A stretch of 64,000 nucleotides of DNA from RYN-230 sp963834515 (GTDB taxonomy: Bacteria; Actinomycetota; Actinomycetes; Streptosporangiales; Streptosporangiaceae). The stretch spans positions 248,001 to 312,000 of the forward strand of contig CAWICB010000004.1 of NCBI GenBank assembly GCA_963834515.1, given 5' to 3'. The notes beneath the pieces were generated by a model. That model saw only the letters and a program-made list of their open reading frames with translations, did not search any database and had not been told where the DNA came from. The position numbers and the translations under genes were made by a program. Positions within the stretch are counted from its first letter, which is position 1. Every line of letters begins with the position of its first letter. Positions 58,660 to 64,000 of this stretch are shown one piece after another.

Positions 58660-61452
58660 CTAGGGTCGTGAGCTTGGCTTCCTGGCCGCGGGCTGCTTCG
58701 CCGGCGCCTTCTTGCCGACGGCCGGCTTCTTGGCCGCGGCCGGCTTCTTGGCCGCGGTCCGGCGCCGGGTCCCGGACGGCGCGGCGGCCCGGCGCTCAGC
58801 CAGCAGTTCCGCGGCCCGCTGCGAGGTGATCGACTCCACCGCGTCACCCTGGCGCAGCGAGGCGTTGGTCTCCCCGTCCGTGACGTACGGCCCCCAGCGG
58901 CCTTCCTTGAGGACCACCGGGCGGCCGCTGGCCGGGTCCTCGCCCAGCTCGCGCAGTGGCGGGGCGGCCGCCGCCCGGCCCCGGCCACGCGCCTTGGGCT
59001 GCGCGAACAGCTCCTTGGCCTCGGCCAGGCTGAGGGTGAACAGCTGCTCTTCCGATTCCAGCGAACGGCTGTCCGTGCCCTTCTTCACGTAGGGGCCGTA
59101 CCGGCCGTTCTGCACCGTGATCGGCTCGCCGTCCAGCTCGCCGATGGTGCGCGGCAGGGTGAGCAGCCGGAGCGCGTCGTCCAGCGTGACCGTGTCCAGT
59201 GACATGGACGACAGCAGCGAGGCAGTGCGCGGCTTGCCGCTCGCGCCCTCGCCGAGCACCTCGGTCACGTAGGGGCCGAACCGGCCGCCCTTGGCCACGA
59301 TCTCCTGGCCGCTGGCCGGGTCGGTGCCGAGCTCACGCTCGCCGCTCGGCTGGGCGAACAGTTCCTCGGCCTTCTCCGGGGTGAGCTCATCCGGCGCCAT
59401 GCCCTCGGGCACGTTCACCCGCTGGTCGCCGCGCTCCAGGTAGGGCCCGTAGCGGCCGACCCGGACCACGATGTCGGTGCCGGCCAGCGGGAACGAGCTG
59501 ACCTCCCGGGCGTCGATGTCGCCCAGGTCGCTGACCAGCTCCTTGAGGCCTTCCTCGCCGTCCCCGCCGAAGTAGAACCGGCGCAGCCACGGCACCCGGG
59601 CGGCCTCGCCGCGGGCGATGGCGTCCAGGGCGTCTTCCATCCGGGCGGTGAAGTCGTAGTCCACCAGCTGGCCGAAGTGCCGTTCGAGCAGAGTGACCAC
59701 GGCGAACGCGAGGAAGGACGGCACCAACGCGGTGCCCTTCTTGAACACGTAGCCGCGGTCCAGGATCGTGCCCAGGATGTTCGCGTACGTGGAGGGCCGG
59801 CCGATCTCCCGGTCTTCCAGCTCCTTGACCAGCGTGGCCTCGGTGTAGCGGGCCGGCGGCCGGGTGGCGTGCTCGGCCGCGGCCAGTTCCCGGGCGGTCA
59901 GCGGGTCACCCTCGGCCAGTGGCGGCAGGCGGCGCTCCCGGTCGTCCCGGTCGGCGTCGTCGTCCGCGTCCTCCACGTAGGCCTTGAGGAACCCGTAGAA
60001 ACTGATGATCTTGCCCGAGGCGCCGAACTCGGCCTCGTGCCCAGCCTGACCGCCCTGCCCCGCCTGACCGTCCGTGTACCGGCCGGCCACCCGGACCGTC
60101 ACCGACTCGCCGGTGGCGTCCTTCATCTGGGAGGCCACCGTGCGCTGCCAGATCAGTTCGTACAGCCGCAGCTCGTCGCCGGACAGGCCGGACGAGCGCG
60201 GCGTGCGGAACGAGTCACCGGCCGGGCGGATCGCCTCGTGCGCCTCCTGGGCGTTCTTCACCTTGCTGGTGTAGCGGCGCGGGGTGTCCGGGACGTACTC
60301 CGCCCCGTACAGCTCGCGGGCCTGGCGGCGGGCCGCGTCGATGGCAGTCTGGGACAGCGTGGTCGAGTCGGTCCGCATGTAGGTGATGTGGCCGTTCTCG
60401 TAGAGCCGCTGGGCCACACCCATCGTGTACTTGGCCGAGAAGCTGAGCTTGCGGGACGCTTCCTGCTGCAGCGTCGTAGTGCGGAACGGTGCGTACGGCG
60501 AGCGCCGGTACGGCTTGCGCTCCACCGACTTGACCGAGAAGTCGTTGCGCTCGCGCAGCCCGGCCAGCTCCGGGGCCGACATGCGGTGCAGCACGCCGGG
60601 CGGCTCGGTGGCACCGGCGGCCTGGTCGTACAGGTACCAGACGTCGCTGTTGCGCAGCTCGCCGGTCGGGGCGAAGTCCCGGCCCTGCGCGACCCGGCGG
60701 CCATCGACCGCCACCAGGGTGGCCGGGAACGTGGTCGCGTCCACCTCGTCGGCCCGGGCGAACTCCGCCTGCAGGTCCCAGTACCGGGCGGTGCGGAACG
60801 CCATCCGCTCCCGCTCCCGGGCCACTACCAGCCGGGTGGCCACGGACTGGACCCGGCCCGCCGACAGCCGCGGCATGACCTTCTTCCACAGCACCGGGGA
60901 GACCTCGTAGCCGTACAGCCGGTCCAGCACCCGACGGGTCTGGTACGCGTCGACCAGCCCCTGGTCGAGTTCCCGCGGGTTGGCCACGGCCCGGGCGATC
61001 GCCTCCGGGGTGATCTCGTGGAACACCATCCGGCTGGTCGGCACCTTGGGCTTGAGCTCCTGGAGCAGGTGCCAGGCGATGGCCTCGCCCTCGCGGTCCT
61101 CATCCGTCGCGAGCAGGAGTTCGTCCGCGTCCTTGAGCAGCGACTTCAGCTTGGTCACCTGCGCCCGCTTGTCCGCGTTGACCACGTAGAGCGCCTCGAA
61201 GCCGTCATCCACGTTCACCCCGAGCCGGGCCCACGGCTCCTTGCGGTACCGCTCCGGGATCTCGGCCGCCTTATCGGGCATGTCACGGATGTGGCCGATG
61301 CTGGACTCCACCACGTACCCCGAGCCGAGGTAGCCCGCGATCGTCCGCGCCTTGGCCGGCGACTCGACGATCACCAGGCGCCTCGGGCCGCCGCTGCCCG
61401 CGGCGCCGCCGTTGGACTTCGCCTTCGCGGCGGTAGCTGTCCTTGCTGCCAC
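58660..61452 (-). CDS. topA: DNA topoisomerase I (type IA)
   Basis: A 930-residue enzyme that relaxes negative supercoils. The Toprim domain contains LVIVESPAKARTIAGYLGSG and DEDREGEAIAWH. The active-site tyrosine is in THYMRTDSTT-type sequence (HITYMRTDSTTLSQ). Four C-terminal repeats of the G-R-Y-G-P-Y-(V/L) type replace zinc fingers, as usual in actinobacteria. A Lys/Ala/Pro tail (AAKKPAAAKKPAVGKKAPAK) aids DNA tracking. It starts the minus-strand group continuing with tmk and holB. Complete and normal in length. Confidence 0.96.
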   Translation of the reverse strand: MAARTATAAKAKSNGGAAGSGGPRRLVIVESPAKARTIAGYLGSGYVVESSIGHIRDMPDKAAEIPERYRKEPWARLGVNVDDGFEALYVVNADKRAQVTKLKSLLKDADELLLATDEDREGEAIAWHLLQELKPKVPTSRMVFHEITPEAIARAVANPRELDQGLVDAYQTRRVLDRLYGYEVSPVLWKKVMPRLSAGRVQSVATRLVVARERERMAFRTARYWDLQAEFARADEVDATTFPATLVAVDGRRVAQGRDFAPTGELRNSDVWYLYDQAAGATEPPGVLHRMSAPELAGLRERNDFSVKSVERKPYRRSPYAPFRTTTLQQEASRKLSFSAKYTMGVAQRLYENGHITYMRTDSTTLSQTAIDAARRQARELYGAEYVPDTPRRYTSKVKNAQEAHEAIRPAGDSFRTPRSSGLSGDELRLYELIWQRTVASQMKDATGESVTVRVAGRYTDGQAGQGGQAGHEAEFGASGKIISFYGFLKAYVEDADDDADRDDRERRLPPLAEGDPLTARELAAAEHATRPPARYTEATLVKELEDREIGRPSTYANILGTILDRGYVFKKGTALVPSFLAFAVVTLLERHFGQLVDYDFTARMEDALDAIARGEAARVPWLRRFYFGGDGEEGLKELVSDLGDIDAREVSSFPLAGTDIVVRVGRYGPYLERGDQRVNVPEGMAPDELTPEKAEELFAQPSGERELGTDPASGQEIVAKGGRFGPYVTEVLGEGASGKPRTASLLSSMSLDTVTLDDALRLLTLPRTIGELDGEPITVQNGRYGPYVKKGTDSRSLESEEQLFTLSLAEAKELFAQPKARGRGRAAAAPPLRELGEDPASGRPVVLKEGRWGPYVTDGETNASLRQGDAVESITSQRAAELLAERRAAAPSGTRRRTAAKKPAAAKKPAVGKKAPAKQPAARKPSSRP

Positions 61453-61705
61453 GCATTCACCTTCTAGCCCGGTGCCTCAGCCCGGCCCTTGTCATGTTGT
61501 GCCATGTTGCCCGGCTCTGCTCGCCGGGCGCTGTGCTTGCCTCGCCGTCCTACTCCGCGGCCCAACTACGTTCAACCGCCGGCCGTGGTGCAGGTGTTCC
61601 CCATACCCCCCGTTACCCCGTTCGGTGCCCCCGGGGACAACGCGCGGCAGATAATTTCAGCACTGCCGATTGAACCACCGGGATCGCTGCGCACAATAAA
61701 GGGTG

Positions 61706-61891
61706 ATGGCTGAGTACTCCTACCTCGTGCTTTATCTGCCGCGAGGAACGTCACGTGACGCTGCACGTCGCATACTGACGGACCACGCTGAGTACGGGGA
61801 CTGGGAACTGGCCAGGCTCCGGCTGAATGCAGACGGCAGCAGGAAGGCCACCCTGCGCCGGCCGATCATACGCCCGGTACTGACCCTTTGA
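61706..61891 (+). CDS. DUF5703 family small protein
   Basis: A 61-residue protein: MAEYSYLVLYLPRGTSRDAA, then LTDHAEYGDWELARLRLNAD and GSRKATLRRPIIRPVLTL. This is a strongly conserved actinobacterial family of unknown function. ATG 61706 is preceded by AAAGGGTG. It is divergent from topA. The interval 61892-62364 after it holds no gene I can support beyond the repeats near the peptidase. Confidence 0.88.
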   Translation: MAEYSYLVLYLPRGTSRDAARRILTDHAEYGDWELARLRLNADGSRKATLRRPIIRPVLTL

Positions 61892-62328
61892 CCACCGCTC
61901 ATCCGGCAAAGGCATCCTGACCTGCTAGGTCTTTCGTGCCCCGCCCGGGCGGCCACGGCTCACGGGGGGCGCTGCGGGGGCAGCTACCGTTGCGCCGCGG
62001 CCGCCCGGGCGGGGTGACAACCACGCCGGCCACGGCGATCATCCGAAGCTCCGGGTGCCGGACATGCTGACCGCGTCGCGGCCTGCCCGTGCGGGCGGGC
62101 GGGCCTGGCGCGGCCCCTTGGTCGTTACTCCGGTGCCGGATCGACGGGGCCACCTTCCTCGCCACAACCGGTGCTGCGCGGGCTGGCCGTGCGGGCTACG
62201 GCAGGGGAGCTGCGCCCGTAGTGACCAACCTCACACAATCGGTAACCATAACACTACCCAAAGTGCCGATCCGGTGATTTGCTGAAACTTCCCGCCCGGG
62301 ATGGCCTGGCGCCCCGGTCACCTGGGCG

Positions 62329-62370
62329 GCCGCCCAGGTCAGCCGCCCAGGTCAGCCGCCCAGGTCAGCA
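62329..62370. repeat. Three tandem CAGCCGCCCAGGT(C)-type repeats
   Basis: Units of about 14 bp, CAGCCGCCCAGGTC, repeat three times directly at the 3' end of the M20 peptidase gene, whose stop lies in the last unit. CCTGGGCGGCCGCCCAGG at the left forms a strong hairpin that may terminate the gene. Confidence 0.7.
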
Positions 62371-63678
62371 GCGATCCAGGAACCCATCCAGGACCCGGGT
62401 GCCGAACTGCAGCGCAGCCACCGGAACCCGCTCGTCCACGCCGTGGAACATGCCGGAGAAGTCGAGGTCCGCGGGCAGCTGCAGCGGCGCGAAGCCGAAG
62501 CACCGGATGCCGAGCCGGCTGAACGACTTGGCGTCAGTCCCGCCGGACAGGCAGTATGGGATGACCGTCCCGGCTGGGTCCTCGGCCAGCAGTGACGCGG
62601 TCATCGCATCGCACAGGTCACCGTCGAACGTCGTCTCCAGCGCGATGTCGTGGTGGATGAACTCCCGGGTTACGTTCGGCCCGAGCAGGCCATCCACCTC
62701 GGCGAAGAACTCCGCCTCGTGGCCCGGCAGGAATCGCCCGTCCACGTCCGCCGTAGCCACCTGCGGGATGACATTGACCTTGTACCCGGCGTTAAGCACG
62801 GTGGGGTTGAGGGTGTTGCGGAGGGTGGCGCCGGTCAGCTTGGACATGGAGCCCAACTTGTCCAGGACCTGGGGCAGGATGTCCGGGCTGTACTCGATGC
62901 CGAACGCGGCGCAGGCCGCGGCCATGAAGTCGTCGACGGCGGGGGTGAGGCGGACCGGCCAGTCGTGCCGGCCGATGCGGGCCACCGTCTCGGCCAGCTC
63001 GGTGATCGCGTTGTCCGGCTGCAGCATGGAGCCGTGCCCGGCGCGGCCGTGCGCGGTGAGCCGCATCCAGGCCATGCCCTTCTCCGCGATCTGGATGACG
63101 TAGAGGCGGCGGCCGGCCAGCGTGACGCTGAACCCGCCGACCTCCCCGATCGCCTCGGTGACCCCCTCGAACAAGCCTGGGTGGTTGTCCACCAGCCAGC
63201 GCGCGCCGTAGGAGCCGCCCGCCTCCTCGTCGGCGAGGAAGGCCAGGACGACGTCCCGTGGCAGCCGGCGGCCCTCGCGCATCCGCTGCCGGACCACGGC
63301 CAGCATCATCGCGTCCATGTCCTTCATGTCCACGGCGCCGCGGCCCCAGACGCAGTCGCCGGCGATCTCCCCGGAGAACGGGTCCACCTGCCAGTCGGGC
63401 GCGTGCGCCGGGACGACGTCGAGGTGGCCGTGGATGAGCAGGGCTGGCCTGGACTGGTCCTCGCCCGCGATCCGGGCGACCACGCTGGCCCGTCCCTTGT
63501 CCGACTCGAAGATGGTCGGCTCGACGCCGACGTCGGCCAGCAGGGCGGCGACGTGTTCGGCTGCCCGGCGCTCCCCGGGGCCGGAGTTGTCGCCCCGGTT
63601 GGACGTATCAATCCTGATCAGGTCGCTGCACAGGCCGGCCACCTCGTCCTGGGCGGTGGGGGCTGGGTTCTCCGTCAT
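62365..63678 (-). CDS. M20-family metallopeptidase
   Basis: A 437-residue cytosolic di-zinc hydrolase. Metal-site motifs are LLIHGHLDVVPA, WGRGAVDMKDMDA, and AFLADEEAGGSYG with the catalytic Glu pair. The dimerisation domain contains GRAGHGSMLQPDNAI. The last ligand is near GGTDAKSFSRLGI with a closing MFHGVDERVPV. It removes N-acyl groups or cleaves small peptides; the substrate is unknown. Solitary on the minus strand at the window edge. Confidence 0.93.
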   Translation of the reverse strand: MTENPAPTAQDEVAGLCSDLIRIDTSNRGDNSGPGERRAAEHVAALLADVGVEPTIFESDKGRASVVARIAGEDQSRPALLIHGHLDVVPAHAPDWQVDPFSGEIAGDCVWGRGAVDMKDMDAMMLAVVRQRMREGRRLPRDVVLAFLADEEAGGSYGARWLVDNHPGLFEGVTEAIGEVGGFSVTLAGRRLYVIQIAEKGMAWMRLTAHGRAGHGSMLQPDNAITELAETVARIGRHDWPVRLTPAVDDFMAAACAAFGIEYSPDILPQVLDKLGSMSKLTGATLRNTLNPTVLNAGYKVNVIPQVATADVDGRFLPGHEAEFFAEVDGLLGPNVTREFIHHDIALETTFDGDLCDAMTASLLAEDPAGTVIPYCLSGGTDAKSFSRLGIRCFGFAPLQLPADLDFSGMFHGVDERVPVAALQFGTRVLDGFLDRC

Positions 63679-63852
63679 CCCCCCATGGTCGCACCCGCCG
63701 GGCGCTTGCTCCCGCCGGGTGCTTGCTCCCCGGCCGGTGCTTCTCCCCGGCCGGTACTTGCTCCCGGCCGGGTGCCCGGTCTTTGCTGCCTAACGCCCCG
63801 GCGTGGCCGGTGCGGGCCGGATGGCGGCTGCCTCGTGCGGGCGGCGGTACCC

Positions 63853-63940
63853 GGTGCGGGGACCCGGGCGCTGCGGCCGGGCGGTGCCCGCGGGACGGTG
63901 CGGGGACCCGGGCGCTGCGGCCGGGCGGTGCCCGCGGGAC
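63853..63940. repeat. 44-bp perfect tandem duplication
   Basis: Two identical adjacent 44-bp units (63853-63896 and 63897-63940), each starting GGTGCGGGGACCCGGGCGCT. Upstream, at about 63700-63780, are looser repeats of CCGGCCGGTGCTTGCTCC type. No convincing gene covers the region 63679-64000. Confidence 0.85.
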
Positions 63941-64000
63941 ACTGGCGGGGAGCCCGCGGGAGCCTGGCCGGAGCATCCGCTCTCTTCGCCGGACCGGGCC

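Noticed and set aside
59677..61467. 596-residue plus-strand ORF opposite topA
   Set aside because: Antisense shadow of topA, rich in Arg, Gly, Val and His without recognisable motifs.
63608..63976. 122-residue minus-strand ORF at the window edge
   Set aside because: Pro/Arg/Gly-rich reading of tandem repeats; overlaps the peptidase start.

Overview
The window is high-GC DNA from an actinobacterium. The evidence is a dense GC-rich code with many GTG starts, a conserved topA-tmk-holB-ricT order, an MFS-thymidylate kinase fusion, a DUF5703 protein, a SigE-type sigma factor and actinobacterial integrative-element genes. I cannot assign a genus.

The window divides at a tRNA-Thr(CGT) gene (48031-48107, minus). 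The 45 bases of its 3' half recur exactly at 3445-3489, so 3489-48031 is a ~44.6 kb integrative element. Its integrase (46525-47943) lies beside the intact tRNA. Left of the element (1-3444) are a small membrane protein and the 3' part of a second, decayed integrase. That integrase is frameshifted, cut by an IS1380 element (5-bp target duplication CTTAG), and ends 40 bp before the att repeat. It looks like the remains of an older element at the same site.

Element cargo, left to right. (1) An arsenic module: ArsM, ArsR, ArsI, an ArsR-ArsC fusion, an aquaglyceroporin, a CoA-disulfide-reductase-like flavoprotein and a PstS-like lipoprotein. It has no ArsB/Acr3 pump and sits between two 119-bp direct repeats. 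(2) An IS21 element, then several unknown genes and wreckage of a dcm/vsr modification-repair pair. (3) A transfer region: a frameshifted HEXXH protein, a frameshifted coiled-coil protein, and a MobF relaxase-helicase split by an IS21 and an IS5 element, both with clean target duplications. (4) A mixed stretch: VOC protein, broken IS4, LAGLIDADG protein, two small helical proteins and a GNAT acetyltransferase. (5) A minus-strand transfer operon: GIY-YIG-like protein, two small proteins, SpdB-like membrane protein and a VirD4-type coupling protein. (6) A control module: AlpA/Xis-like HTH, GntR repressor and divergent NUDIX protein. (7) An ArsR-SRPBCC-Ddn-SRPBCC operon. (8) A Tn554-like pair of tyrosine recombinases. 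(9) The integrase.

The most unusual observation is in the transfer genes. The reconstructed relaxase and three proteins of the coupling-protein operon all end in (E)P-E-x-A-G-L-COOH, written with different synonymous codons. This suggests a shared C-terminal signal, perhaps recognised by the coupling protein.

Right of the tRNA (48108-64000) is chromosome: a TAP-like secreted hydrolase, RicT/PSP1, a frameshifted sigma factor coupled to a membrane protein, a MarR regulator, an AbiEi/DUF559 gene bracketed by two identical 46-bp perfect palindromes, then holB, the MFS-tmk fusion, topA, a DUF5703 protein and an M20 peptidase. Most element genes look partly decayed, and no VirB4, TraB/FtsK or replication initiator gene is visible, so autonomous transfer is doubtful.
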